DNA of 64,000 bases, taken from the NCBI RefSeq assembly GCF_017104565.1, contig NZ_JAAGPD010000020.1:1-64000 (forward strand). Reading direction: 5' to 3'. The position numbers and the translations under genes are program-made. The notes beneath the pieces are model-generated. The model ran no database searches. It was not told the DNA's origin and saw nothing but the letters and a program-made list of their open reading frames with translations. Source of the DNA: Paraburkholderia sp. Tr-20389 (GTDB lineage: Bacteria; Pseudomonadota; Gammaproteobacteria; Burkholderiales; Burkholderiaceae). Positions 42,966 to 52,455 of this stretch are shown here, piece after piece (within the stretch, counting starts at the first letter, position 1; each line of letters begins with the position of its first letter).

Positions 42966-44138
42966 TCAGGCGGCAGCGGGGCGCTGCTGCGCCTGGGCCT
43001 GCATCTGGCTTTGCCGGTAGAGGCCCTCGATCAGATCGGACTGCGTGATGATGCCGACCAGCCGGTCGTGCGTGTCGATCACGGGGATGTGATGGTGACC
43101 GTCGTCGGCGAAGAACGGCACCAGTTCGACGATCGGCGTGCCCGTCGCGACAGTGCGCACGTGCGTCGTCATCACGCCGCTGACGAGCCGGCCGCGATTT
43201 TCGTCGCGCTTGAAGAGACGCGCCGACAGCGCTTCCATCAGACGAAGGTCGGCGCTTTTCGGCTTGCTGGTCAGATCGGCGCGCGTCAGGATGCCCACCA
43301 CGTGCTGACGCTTGTCGACGACGGGCAGCGCCTTGATCGAGTGGCGCTGCAGCAGGTCGGCGGCGGCGCGCAAGGTCGTTTCGGGCGCGACACTGACGAC
43401 GGGCGTCGACATCACGTCGCGGCACGCCAGTTCGCTGAACGTGCGTGCGTAGGCCTGCATCTGCGTTTCGCGGAACAGGGTTTCGAGGTCTTCGGGATCG
43501 ATGTCGAGCAGTTCGCCACGGCGGTTCAGCACGGCTTCGAGGTCGGCGCGCGTGACACTGTTGCCCGATGCGGGCACTTGCGGCGCGGACGGTGCAGCGC
43601 GGGTCGCGTGCGGATAACGGTGACCCGTCACCGCGTGATAGACGAGCGCCGCGCCCAGCAGCGCCGCCGACTGGATCAGGATCGGCTCCAGCACGAAACG
43701 AAAGCCGAGCGCATGGATGGCCGGGCCGCCGAGCACGGCCGTCAGCGCGACGGCGCCTGACGGCGGGTGCACGCAGCGCAGCGCGAACATCGCGGCGATC
43801 GCCACGCCCACGGCGAGAGCCGCAGCGGCGACCGGGTCGGAGATCAGCATCGCACAGGCCACGCCGACCGTCGCCGACACCAGATTTCCTCCGATGATCG
43901 ACCACGGCTGCGCCAGCGGACTCGCGGGCACGCCGAACAGCAGCACGGCCGACGCGCCCATCGGCGCGACCAGCATCGGAATGTTCGCGGCCGGCCCGAG
44001 CAGCAGGTGCATGCTGCCGCCCGTGAAGGCAATGCCGATCAGCGCGCCGAGTGCGGAGCGCATGCGCTCGGGCCATTTGACGTTCATCGCGGCAGGATAA
44101 AAACGCGCCAGCCACTGGAAAAAGGGGGAGCGGGTCAA
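42966..44138 (-). CDS. HPP family membrane protein with CBS pair
   Basis: The N-terminal 170 residues hold four membrane helices with the family signature HPPSGA at 124-129; the C-terminal 220 residues are a tandem CBS pair (THVRTVATGTPI, RLVGIITQSDLI). Some HPP-domain proteins act in nitrite or anion transport, while others are unassigned. The length is 390 residues. The stop lies about 115 bases upstream of the MarR start, on the same strand. Confidence 0.88.
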   Translation of the reverse strand: MTRSPFFQWLARFYPAAMNVKWPERMRSALGALIGIAFTGGSMHLLLGPAANIPMLVAPMGASAVLLFGVPASPLAQPWSIIGGNLVSATVGVACAMLISDPVAAAALAVGVAIAAMFALRCVHPPSGAVALTAVLGGPAIHALGFRFVLEPILIQSAALLGAALVYHAVTGHRYPHATRAAPSAPQVPASGNSVTRADLEAVLNRRGELLDIDPEDLETLFRETQMQAYARTFSELACRDVMSTPVVSVAPETTLRAAADLLQRHSIKALPVVDKRQHVVGILTRADLTSKPKSADLRLMEALSARLFKRDENRGRLVSGVMTTHVRTVATGTPIVELVPFFADDGHHHIPVIDTHDRLVGIITQSDLIEGLYRQSQMQAQAQQRPAAA

Positions 44139-44482
44139 GATGTCGTTCTGTAATAGGAATAGGAAACGGGCAGGCGTACGTTAAGGGAAAAGCTGTCAGA
44201 AAGGAAACAACTTGTCGTCATGGATATATGCCAACGTGATATAAATCCGCCGCGATGACCGGCTGGCGAGGCTTGGCGCAGCCCTGAAAATGCAGGGAAA
44301 ACCCGTACTAACCGTAAGGTTGCACTGCATCACGACGTGATATGAATTGGGGCGGAAAGAGGGTTCTCCGGCTTTTTCTGCTCGCTGGCGCATTGCCGCA
44401 TTAACGGGCATGATCGTGAGGTGTGCCTGCTCCAAACCCTTAGCGGCACATACCCCCTCACCGACGCGCCAGGAGATCAAGC
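44139..44482. other. noncoding stretch with a repeated 13-mer, 344 bases
   Basis: Lies between the HPP gene and the phasin gene, which diverge. ACGTGATATAAAT (44234-44246) and ACGTGATATGAAT (44335-44347) differ in one base, 101 bases apart. ATCACGACGTGAT (44329-44341) is an overlapping palindrome. No ORF is supported. Confidence 0.6.
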
Positions 44483-44902
44483 ATGGAACCCTTTGACGCC
44501 GCCAACCCGTTCGCCGAATTCAACAAGCTGTTCGAACAGTTCAAACTGCCCGGATTCGACGTGCCGGCCGTGATGGAAGCGCGTCGCAAGGACGTCGAAG
44601 CGCTGATCGCCGCCAATCAGACAGCCGTGCAGGGCATGCAGGCACTTGCGCAAAAACAGGCCGACATGCTGCGCGCGACGCTCGGCGAACTACAGGAAGC
44701 CGTGCAGAAGCAGGCGGCGTCGGGCGGCATGCCGTCGGCGCAAACGGCCGAACTCGTCCAGCAGACGCTGCACAAGGCACTCGCGGACATGCAGCAGCTC
44801 ACGCAGGCCGCTTATCGCACGCAGGCCGATTCGTATGCGGTCATTGCAAAGCGCGTCGAAGAGAACGTCGAAGAGCTGAAGACGCTGCTGCAGAAGAAGT
44901 AA
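44483..44902 (+). CDS. phasin family protein
   Basis: A small amphipathic coiled-coil protein that coats polyhydroxyalkanoate granules or acts in related stress roles. The 139 residues are almost wholly helical, with the phasin start (PFAEFNKLFEQFKLPGFD) and heptad-rich helices at 30-75 and 80-135. AGGAG precedes the ATG. No PHA synthesis gene is adjacent; the thiolase at 58743 is 14 kb away. A GC palindrome (44929-44948) follows the stop. Confidence 0.88.
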   Translation: MEPFDAANPFAEFNKLFEQFKLPGFDVPAVMEARRKDVEALIAANQTAVQGMQALAQKQADMLRATLGELQEAVQKQAASGGMPSAQTAELVQQTLHKALADMQQLTQAAYRTQADSYAVIAKRVEENVEELKTLLQKK

Positions 44903-44953
44903 CGCGTTTTCGCATAAGGTCAGTTACGGCGGGCCGCGCGCGGCCCGTGTCGC

Positions 44954-46018
44954 TCACGTGCGCGTCGATGCCTGCGCGATCACGCGATGCACGAAGCGCA
45001 GCTTGTCGACAACGGGCGGCGCGAGCGTGAACGGATAGCCATCGGGCATGCCGAGACTGCGGTTCAGGCTGTTCAGCGCATCCGTGAGCGGATACCAGCG
45101 TTTCATCAGATTATCGAAGCTCGCCTCCTCGACGGGCGTCTGGTCCGTCAGACGCGGCTCGTTCGGTGCGGGCGGCAAGAGCGCGAGCCCGTATGCCGTC
45201 GACGTATCGAGTACGTCGACGATCAGCAGATAGTGCGCCCAGGTTTCGGACCAGTCTTCCCACGGATGCATCGTCGCGTACGCGCTGATGCAGCGTGTGT
45301 CCCAGTCGCCGGGCGCGCCGTCGCGGTAGTAGGCGTCGAGCGCTTCGCCATAGTCGGCCTGTTCGTCGCCGAAGCGCTCGCGAAACGGCTTCAGCCAGTG
45401 CGTGCCCGCAATCAGTTTTTCGAAGTAGTAGTGCCCGGACTCGTGACGAAAGTGCCCTAGCAGCGTTCGATACGGCTCGCGCATGTCGGTGCGTACTTTC
45501 TCGCGGTGGGCGTCATCGGCTTCGGCGACGTTCAGCGTGATGCGGCCGTTGTCGTGGCCCGTCATCACCGGGGCGGCGGGGTCGACGTTTTCGAGGAAAT
45601 CGAATTCGAGGCCGTTGTCAGGATCGGCGTGGCGCGACTCGATGGTGAGGCCGAGCGCATCGAGCGTGTAGAGCAGCCGCCGCTTTGCCGTCTCTAGCCG
45701 GTACCAGTACAGCCGGTTGTTCGGATCGGTCAGGTTCGGAATGGTGTGCGTGAGACGGCACGAGCGGCATAGCGTCTCGGTGTCGTCGGCGGGCAGCATC
45801 CAGTTGCAGACGTTTTCGACCGCGTAGTTGTGGCATTGACGGTACAGCTTGCCTTCGGCGGCGGGATGCAGGCTGCGCCACTGGCCTTCGTCCGCCGCTT
45901 CGAACGCACTGATCTCGCGCAGCTCCGGCACATAGCCGAGCAGCGCTTCACAGCGCTCGCACAACACGTTCTCGAAGAACACACGCTGGTCGCATCGGTT
46001 GCAATGGAAGGCTTTCAT
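44954..46018 (-). CDS. zinc-ribbon metallopeptidase-like protein
   Basis: A predicted zinc-dependent peptidase. The N-terminus has a zinc ribbon (C6, C9, C20, C23) and a second Cys set at C62, C71, C84 and C87. The catalytic-type HESGH is at 192-196, within GHFRHESGHYYF. The length is 354 from the ATG at 46018, which begins MKAFHCNRC; a start at 46078 would add 20 residues before the ribbon. It is divergent from the amidoligase cluster at 46365 across 346 bases. Peptidases of this kind are seen near such clusters, but a shared role is inference. Confidence 0.85.
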   Translation of the reverse strand: MKAFHCNRCDQRVFFENVLCERCEALLGYVPELREISAFEAADEGQWRSLHPAAEGKLYRQCHNYAVENVCNWMLPADDTETLCRSCRLTHTIPNLTDPNNRLYWYRLETAKRRLLYTLDALGLTIESRHADPDNGLEFDFLENVDPAAPVMTGHDNGRITLNVAEADDAHREKVRTDMREPYRTLLGHFRHESGHYYFEKLIAGTHWLKPFRERFGDEQADYGEALDAYYRDGAPGDWDTRCISAYATMHPWEDWSETWAHYLLIVDVLDTSTAYGLALLPPAPNEPRLTDQTPVEEASFDNLMKRWYPLTDALNSLNRSLGMPDGYPFTLAPPVVDKLRFVHRVIAQASTRT

Positions 46019-46364
46019 CGCTCGAACCTGTTTGTGTCGTGCCGTTGAAGGAGGTGCAAAGCGCTCGCGTTCCCGCAATCTTCATGCCGCTCCGCTATAA
46101 CGTCGCTGGTCGTGCTCACCTATCGTGCTCATATTCGTGCGCGATCGGAGCCGCGCATGCGCTGCTGATGCGCTGTTTTGGTGCGTGCGGGCCGTCGAGC
46201 GACAACGCTGATCGAATTGAAGCAGCATGCCGTCCCGACATGACAACGCGATAGATGCACATGCCGCACCAGCAGTACTTTCAGCCTCAACGGCATAAAG
46301 CTTGCTTTTCGCGGCTGCCCCCGCGGTTAATCCGTTATCGGCCTTTTCTGTCCAGGAGTCCGGA
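46019..46364. other. divergent control region with short direct repeats, 346 bases
   Basis: TCGTGCTCA at 46110-46118 and 46123-46131, then TCGTGC at 46135-46140, lie 12-13 bases apart between the metallopeptidase and the amidoligase gene. They could be an operator. No gene is seen. Confidence 0.5.
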
Positions 46365-49300
46365 GTGTCCATACGCGTCGCGCTGAACCATGTCACGCAT
46401 TACCGGTATGACCGTCTCGTCGGATTGTCGCCGCAGGTCGTGCGGCTTCGCCCGGCGCCGCATTGCCGCACGCCGATCCTGTCGTACTCGATGCGCGTCG
46501 AGCCGGAGCAGCACTTCATCAACTGGCAGCAGGACGCGTTCGCGAACTATCAGGCGCGGCTCGTGTTTCCCGAGCGCACGCCGGAGTTCAAGATCACGGT
46601 CGATCTCGTCGCGGAGATGGCCGTCTACAACCCGTTCGACTTCTTTCTCGAACCGTCCGCCGAGCAGTTCCCGTTCGAATACGCGCCCGAACTTGCGGCG
46701 GAACTCGCGCCGTATCTCGTCAGGCGCGCGATGACGCCGCGTTTCGCGGAGTTTGTCGCGAGCATCGACCGCTCGCCGCGCCGCACGACCGATTTCCTCG
46801 TCGATCTGAACCAGCGGCTGCAACACGAAATCCGCTATCTGATCCGCATGGAGCCGGGCGTGCAGACGCCGGAGGAAACGCTCGTCAACGCGTCGGGCTC
46901 GTGCCGCGATTCGGGCTGGCTGCTGGTCGAAACGCTGCGCCAGCTCGGACTGGCGGCGCGCTTCGTGTCCGGTTACCTGCTGCAGCTGGCGCCCGACACG
47001 AAGTCGCTCGATGGCCCCAGTGGCACCGAATACGATTTCACCGATCTGCACGCGTGGTGCGAAGTGTTTCTTCCGGGCGCGGGCTGGATCGGCTTCGACC
47101 CGACTTCGGGTCTGCTCGCGGGCGAAGGTCATATTCCCGTCGCGTGTTCGCCGGAGCCGGGCAGCGCCGCGCCGATCTCGGGCGCCGTCGACGAATCCGA
47201 AGTCGAGTTCGCACACGCGATGTCGATCACGCGCGTGCTCGAATCGCCGCGTGTCACCAAGCCCTATACGGAAGCCGCGTGGGACCGCGTGCTGACGATG
47301 GGCGCGCAGGTGGACAGCCAGCTCGACGCGCTGGACGTGCGCCTGACGATGGGCGGCGAGCCGACGTTCGTCTCCGTGCGCGACCGCGACGCCGCCGAAT
47401 GGAACACCGACGCGCTCGGCCCGACCAAGCGCGGTTATGCCGTCGCGCTGATGGACAAGCTGCGCGCGTACTACGGCGCGAACGGTTTTCTGCATATCGG
47501 CCAGGGCAAGTGGTATCCGGGCGAGCAATTGCCGCGCTGGGCGCTGTCGCTGTATTGGCGCGCGGACGGCGAGCCGTGCTGGCGCGATCCCACGCTGTTC
47601 GCGGACGAGCGCACGCCCGGCAGCTATACATCCGACGATGCGCGCCGCTTCCTCAGCGCGCTCGCGGGCAAGCTGTCCGTCGACAGCCAGTATGTGCAGG
47701 CGGGCTTCGAGGACACGTGGTACTACCTGTGGCGCGAGCGGCGTCTGCCCGTCAACGTCGATCCTTTCGATTCCCGCCTCGACGACGAAATGGAGCGCGT
47801 GCGCCTGCGCCGCGTGTTCGACGCGGGGCTATCGGGCGCGACAGGTTACGTGCTGCCGATTGCGCGTTCGGATAGCGGCCCCGGCTGGACGAGCAGCGCG
47901 TGGTTCTTCCGCGACGAACGCATGTATCTGATTCCCGGCGACTCGCCGATGGGCTATCGCCTGCCGCTTGATTCGCTGCCGTGGGTCTCGAAGGCCGATT
48001 ATCCGTATCAGCACGCGCACGATCCGTTCGCGGAATCCGTGCCGCTGCGTACGGCGGCGCAATTGCGGATGCAATACGACGGCGCTTCATATGACACGCG
48101 CGCCGGTGACGGCGTCGGCGGCGCACGCGGAACGGGTGCAGGCATTGGCAAAGGCTTGGGCACTCAGCCGCAAGACCGCGTCCCCGAGCGCGGCGAATCG
48201 GCGGCGTCGGTGATCCGCACCGCGTTGTGCGTCGAAGCGCGCAATCCGGCGCGCGCCGCGGGCCCGAAGGTCGAAGCGGATGCGATCGGCGATGGCCGCG
48301 CGCTGCTGCACGTCTTCATGCCGCCGCTGACCGAACTCGACGATTATCTCGACCTGCTGGCCGCCGTCGAAGCCACAGCTGCCGAATTGAACATGCAAGT
48401 CGTGATCGAAGGCTATCCGCCGCCGCGCGATCCGCGCCTGAATATGCTGCAGGTGACGCCGGATCCGGGCGTGATCGAAGTGAACATTCATCCGGCGAAG
48501 AACTGGAACCAGCTCGTCGATCACACCGAGTTCCTGTACAACGCCGCACACGAGTCGTATCTGAGCACCGAGAAGTTCATGCTCGACGGCCGTCACGCGG
48601 GCACGGGCGGCGGCAATCACTTCGTGCTCGGCGGCGCGACGCCTGCCGACAGTCCGTTCCTGCGCCGTCCCGATCTGCTCGCGAGTCTGGTTGCGTACTG
48701 GCACAACCATCCGTCGCTGTCGTATCTGTTTTCGGGGCTGTTCATCGGACCGACGAGTCAGGCGCCGCGCGTCGACGAAGCGCGCAACGACCAGGTCTAC
48801 GAACTCGAACTCGCGTTCGCGGAATTGCAACGTCAAGTCGATCTGCTCGGCGGCCAGAACGGTGCGCAGGTGCCGCCGTGGATGATCGACCGTGCGCTGC
48901 GTAACATCCTGATCGACGTGACGGGCAACACGCACCGCGCCGAGTTCTGTATCGACAAGCTCTATTCGCCCGATGGCCCGACAGGACGTCTAGGCCTGCT
49001 CGAACTGCGCGGCTTCGAAATGCCGCCGCACGCGCGCATGAGTCTCGTGCAGCAGCTGCTGCTGCGTGCGCTCGTCGCGGCCTTCTGGAAGGCGCCATAC
49101 ACGACGCGCCTCACGCGCTGGGGCACGGAGTTGCACGACCGCTTCCTGCTCGGCACGTTCGTGCAGATGGATTTCGACGACGTACTGGCCGATCTGCGCG
49201 ATGCGGGCTTCGCGTTCGAGACCGAATGGTTCGCGCCGCATTTCGCGTTCCGCTTCCCGGCCATCGGCGAGATGCACGCGAACGGGCTGTCGCTCGCGAT

Positions 49301-49793
49301 CACCGGCGCGCTCGAACCGTGGCACGTGATGGGCGAGGAGGGTTCGGCGGGCGGCACGGTGCGTTATGTGGATTCGTCGGTGGAGCGGCTCGAAGTGAAG
49401 GTGCTGGGGCTGAACGACAACCGCCATCGCGTGAGCGTCAACGGCGTCACCTTGCCGCTGCAGCCGACGGGCCGCGTCAGCGAGTTCGTCGCGGGCGTGC
49501 GCTTCCGCGCATGGGCGCAGTCGTCGTCGCTGCATCCTACGATAGGTGTGCATGCGCCGCTGACGTTCGATGTCGTCGATATGTGGACGGGCCGCTCGAT
49601 CGGCGGATGCCAGTATCATGTCGCTCATCCGGGCGGACGGAACTACCAGACGTTCCCGGTGAATGCGTACGAAGCGGAAAGCCGGCGTCGCGCGCGCTTC
49701 TTCACGACGGGCCACACACCGGGCCAGTTGGCGGTGGAAGCGGCGCCGCGCAGTCAGGAGTTTCCGTTCACGCTGGATTTGCGGCACTGGTGA
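46365..49793 (+). CDS. transglutaminase-DUF2126 amidoligase fusion, 1142 aa
   Basis: The first gene of a three-gene cluster. Residues 1-300 hold the transglutaminase N-domain and a Cys-His-Asp core (C180, H229, D245). The rest is DUF2126, predicted in published sequence analysis to be a glutamine-synthetase-fold amidoligase; marks include MGGEPTF, GQGKWYPGEQLPRWAL, GVIEVNIHPAKNW and GTGGGNHFVLGG. Such enzymes join amino to carboxyl groups with ATP. The start is GTG at 46365, with CAGGAG upstream. An ATP-grasp gene starts 50 bases after the stop. The product is unknown. Confidence 0.88.
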   Translation: MSIRVALNHVTHYRYDRLVGLSPQVVRLRPAPHCRTPILSYSMRVEPEQHFINWQQDAFANYQARLVFPERTPEFKITVDLVAEMAVYNPFDFFLEPSAEQFPFEYAPELAAELAPYLVRRAMTPRFAEFVASIDRSPRRTTDFLVDLNQRLQHEIRYLIRMEPGVQTPEETLVNASGSCRDSGWLLVETLRQLGLAARFVSGYLLQLAPDTKSLDGPSGTEYDFTDLHAWCEVFLPGAGWIGFDPTSGLLAGEGHIPVACSPEPGSAAPISGAVDESEVEFAHAMSITRVLESPRVTKPYTEAAWDRVLTMGAQVDSQLDALDVRLTMGGEPTFVSVRDRDAAEWNTDALGPTKRGYAVALMDKLRAYYGANGFLHIGQGKWYPGEQLPRWALSLYWRADGEPCWRDPTLFADERTPGSYTSDDARRFLSALAGKLSVDSQYVQAGFEDTWYYLWRERRLPVNVDPFDSRLDDEMERVRLRRVFDAGLSGATGYVLPIARSDSGPGWTSSAWFFRDERMYLIPGDSPMGYRLPLDSLPWVSKADYPYQHAHDPFAESVPLRTAAQLRMQYDGASYDTRAGDGVGGARGTGAGIGKGLGTQPQDRVPERGESAASVIRTALCVEARNPARAAGPKVEADAIGDGRALLHVFMPPLTELDDYLDLLAAVEATAAELNMQVVIEGYPPPRDPRLNMLQVTPDPGVIEVNIHPAKNWNQLVDHTEFLYNAAHESYLSTEKFMLDGRHAGTGGGNHFVLGGATPADSPFLRRPDLLASLVAYWHNHPSLSYLFSGLFIGPTSQAPRVDEARNDQVYELELAFAELQRQVDLLGGQNGAQVPPWMIDRALRNILIDVTGNTHRAEFCIDKLYSPDGPTGRLGLLELRGFEMPPHARMSLVQQLLLRALVAAFWKAPYTTRLTRWGTELHDRFLLGTFVQMDFDDVLADLRDAGFAFETEWFAPHFAFRFPAIGEMHANGLSLAITGALEPWHVMGEEGSAGGTVRYVDSSVERLEVKVLGLNDNRHRVSVNGVTLPLQPTGRVSEFVAGVRFRAWAQSSSLHPTIGVHAPLTFDVVDMWTGRSIGGCQYHVAHPGGRNYQTFPVNAYEAESRRRARFFTTGHTPGQLAVEAAPRSQEFPFTLDLRHW

Positions 49794-49842
49794 GCCGCTG
49801 CTGCAAACGCAAAACCCATAACGACAGATTCGCGACGACATC

Positions 49843-52455
49843 TTGGCCTTTCAATCGACCTTTCCGTTCGAAGCGGCAGCAGGCCATCCGGACGCGCTGG
49901 CGCTGCTGCGCACGCTGCCCATGCTGGACGTGCGCGAAGGCCACTGGGACGAACTGCGCGATGCATCGGGCCTGCTGCGCGAGCCGTGGCGGCGCTTTTT
50001 CGAACTGCTCGGCGAGGACGGCATCGCGGCTCTGGAGGCGGGGCGGGCGTCCATCGCGCAGCAGGTGCGCGACAACGACATCACGTACAACGTCTACGCG
50101 GACAAGGGCGAACCGCGTCCGTGGGCGCTCGACCTGCTGCCGTTCATCATCGATGAAGAGGAATGGGCGCAGATCGAGCGCGGCGTGAAGCAGCGCGCGA
50201 AGCTGCTGAATGCGATCGTCGCCGATGTATACGGGCCGCAGAAGCTGCTGCTGCACAGCAAGCTGCCGCCTGCGCTGGTGTTCGGGCATCCCGGTTATCT
50301 GCGCGCGGTAAACGGCTTCGTGCCGCAGGGCGGCCAGTTCCTGCAGGTAGTCGGCGTGGATCTCGCACGCGCACCGGACGGCGCATGGACGGTCGTGTCG
50401 CATCGCACCGAAGTGCCGTCGGGGCTTGGTTACGCGCTCGAAAACCGCATGATCGTATCGAACGTATTCGCCGATGCGTTTCGCGAGATGCGCGTGAGCC
50501 GGCTCGCGCCGACCTTCTCTACGCTGATCGCGACGCTCGCGGAATGGGCGCGCGCGACGATGCGCGACGGCAACACCGACAGTGCGCCGCATATCGCGCT
50601 GCTCACGCCGGGCCCGTTCGCGGAGACCTATTTCGAGCATGCATTTCTCGCGCGCTATCTGGGCGTGACGCTCGTCGAAGGCAAAGACCTGACGGTGCGC
50701 AATGACATGCTGTATCTGAAGACGCTCACGGGGCTGGAGCGCGTGCACGTCGTGCTGCGGCGTCTCGACGACGCGTTTTGCGATCCCGTCGAATTGCGCG
50801 CCGATTCGACGATCGGCGTGCCCGGCCTGTTGCAGGTGATGCGCGCGGGCAATGTGATCGTATCGAACGTGCCCGGGTCGGGCTTTCTCGAATCGCCCGC
50901 GATGCACGGCTTTTTGCCGGGTATCGCGCAAACGCTGCTGAACGAGCCGCTGCTGCTGAACGGCGTGTCGACATGGTGGTGCGGCGAAGATGCCGCGCGC
51001 GAGCATGCGTTCGCGAACATGGAAGAAGCGTTTCTGCAACCGACGTGGCCTGCGCGCACGCCCGACGGGCCGCCCGGCATCGCGCACGGCGCGCAGCGGC
51101 TCGACGGGTGGCAGAGCCGCATCGAGCGCGCGCCCGACGCGTTCACGATCCAGCAGCCGTTGCCGTATTCGTGCACGCCGCGCTATGAAGACGGCACGCT
51201 CGGCAACCGGCCGTCCGTGCTGCGCGTGATCGCCGTCGCCGATGCGAACGGCGACTGGCACGTGCTGCCAGGCGCCTTCACGCGTCTCGCGGGGGAACGG
51301 CAGTCGTCGGTATCGATGCAGTTCGGCGGCAGCAGCGTCGACACGTGGGTGCTGTCGAGCCATCCGAATTCGACGTTCACGCTGTTGCCGTCGCCGCTCG
51401 AACCCGCCGATCTCGCGCGCAAGCACCGCACGGTGTCGAGCCGCGCCGCGGAGAACCTGTTCTGGAGCGGCCGCTACGGCGAGCGCGCGGAAAACAACGT
51501 GCGGCTGTTGCGGCTGATACTCGGATCGCTGGAAAGCAACGGCGCGGACACGATGTTCGCGACGCTCGCTGAACTCGCGCTGCAATTCGGTCTCGTGCAG
51601 CCGGGCGATATCGTCGCCGGGCAATCGCTGCAGGCATTTGAACGCACGCTGGTCGCGAATCTGCACGAAAACACGGGTGCTTACAGCATCGGGCAGAATC
51701 TCGCGAGCCAGGCGCGCGCGAGCGGCGAGATACGCGGGCGGCTTTCGAACGATCACTGGCGCATCACGCTCGCGGCGCGCAACGACTTCCGCGATGCCCT
51801 GCACGACCTGACACCGGCTGCGGCCGTTTCGTCGAAGGCGTCGTCGCGCGGTAAGGCGCGCTATAACCGCGTGTCGTTGATGAACGCGCTCGAACATCTC
51901 GCCACGCAACTGGCGGCGATCAGCGGCGCGCAAGGCGACCGCATGACGCGCGACGAAGCGTGGCGCCTGATGTTCGCGGGCCGCCATATCGAGCGCGTGT
52001 GGGCGATGACGTCGATACTGCGCGTCGTCGCGATGCAGCGTCAGCTCGCAACGCCCGCTGCATTCGATCTGCTGCTGCAACTGTTCGACAGCACGCTGAC
52101 GTATCGGTCGCTGTATCCGGGACGTCTCGAAGTGCCTGCGCTGATCGATCTGCTCGTCATCGAACCGACCAATCCGCGCGGGCTATACGGCGTGTACATG
52201 CGGCTACGCGCGAAGCTCGACGACATTTCGCGGGCGGCGGGCGGCACGCGGCATCGTCCGTTCAGCGACATGTTGCCTTCCGCGGCCATGCTGCCGTCGC
52301 TCGAACAGCTATGTACGACGGATGGCGAAGGCATGTATGCGGAACTGATCTCGCTGTGCGACCGCCTCGCGATGAGCGTGACGGCGGCCGCCAACGAAAT
52401 CAGCGCGCGCTATTTCAGCCATGCGAAGACGCTCGCGGCGCAGGTGTCGTCATGA
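49843..52455 (+). CDS. circularly permuted ATP-grasp with alpha-E domain, 870 aa
   Basis: Residues 1-500 match the CP_ATPgrasp_2 family (ADVYGPQKLL, VPSGLGYALENRMIVSN, TLTGLERVHVVLRR), predicted to form peptide or amide bonds. Residues 525-870 are an alpha-E domain (AAENLFWSGRYGERAEN), a helical partner domain of unknown chemistry. The start is a TTG at 49843; no ATG or GTG fits, because an in-frame stop lies just upstream at 49819. Start confidence is low. It overlaps the transglutaminase gene downstream by four bases. Confidence 0.88.
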   Translation: MAFQSTFPFEAAAGHPDALALLRTLPMLDVREGHWDELRDASGLLREPWRRFFELLGEDGIAALEAGRASIAQQVRDNDITYNVYADKGEPRPWALDLLPFIIDEEEWAQIERGVKQRAKLLNAIVADVYGPQKLLLHSKLPPALVFGHPGYLRAVNGFVPQGGQFLQVVGVDLARAPDGAWTVVSHRTEVPSGLGYALENRMIVSNVFADAFREMRVSRLAPTFSTLIATLAEWARATMRDGNTDSAPHIALLTPGPFAETYFEHAFLARYLGVTLVEGKDLTVRNDMLYLKTLTGLERVHVVLRRLDDAFCDPVELRADSTIGVPGLLQVMRAGNVIVSNVPGSGFLESPAMHGFLPGIAQTLLNEPLLLNGVSTWWCGEDAAREHAFANMEEAFLQPTWPARTPDGPPGIAHGAQRLDGWQSRIERAPDAFTIQQPLPYSCTPRYEDGTLGNRPSVLRVIAVADANGDWHVLPGAFTRLAGERQSSVSMQFGGSSVDTWVLSSHPNSTFTLLPSPLEPADLARKHRTVSSRAAENLFWSGRYGERAENNVRLLRLILGSLESNGADTMFATLAELALQFGLVQPGDIVAGQSLQAFERTLVANLHENTGAYSIGQNLASQARASGEIRGRLSNDHWRITLAARNDFRDALHDLTPAAAVSSKASSRGKARYNRVSLMNALEHLATQLAAISGAQGDRMTRDEAWRLMFAGRHIERVWAMTSILRVVAMQRQLATPAAFDLLLQLFDSTLTYRSLYPGRLEVPALIDLLVIEPTNPRGLYGVYMRLRAKLDDISRAAGGTRHRPFSDMLPSAAMLPSLEQLCTTDGEGMYAELISLCDRLAMSVTAAANEISARYFSHAKTLAAQVSS

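Noticed and set aside
49768-52080. 770-codon open frame on the minus strand opposite the ATP-grasp gene
   Set aside because: A high-GC shadow frame; the plus strand has recognisable ATP-grasp and alpha-E domains.
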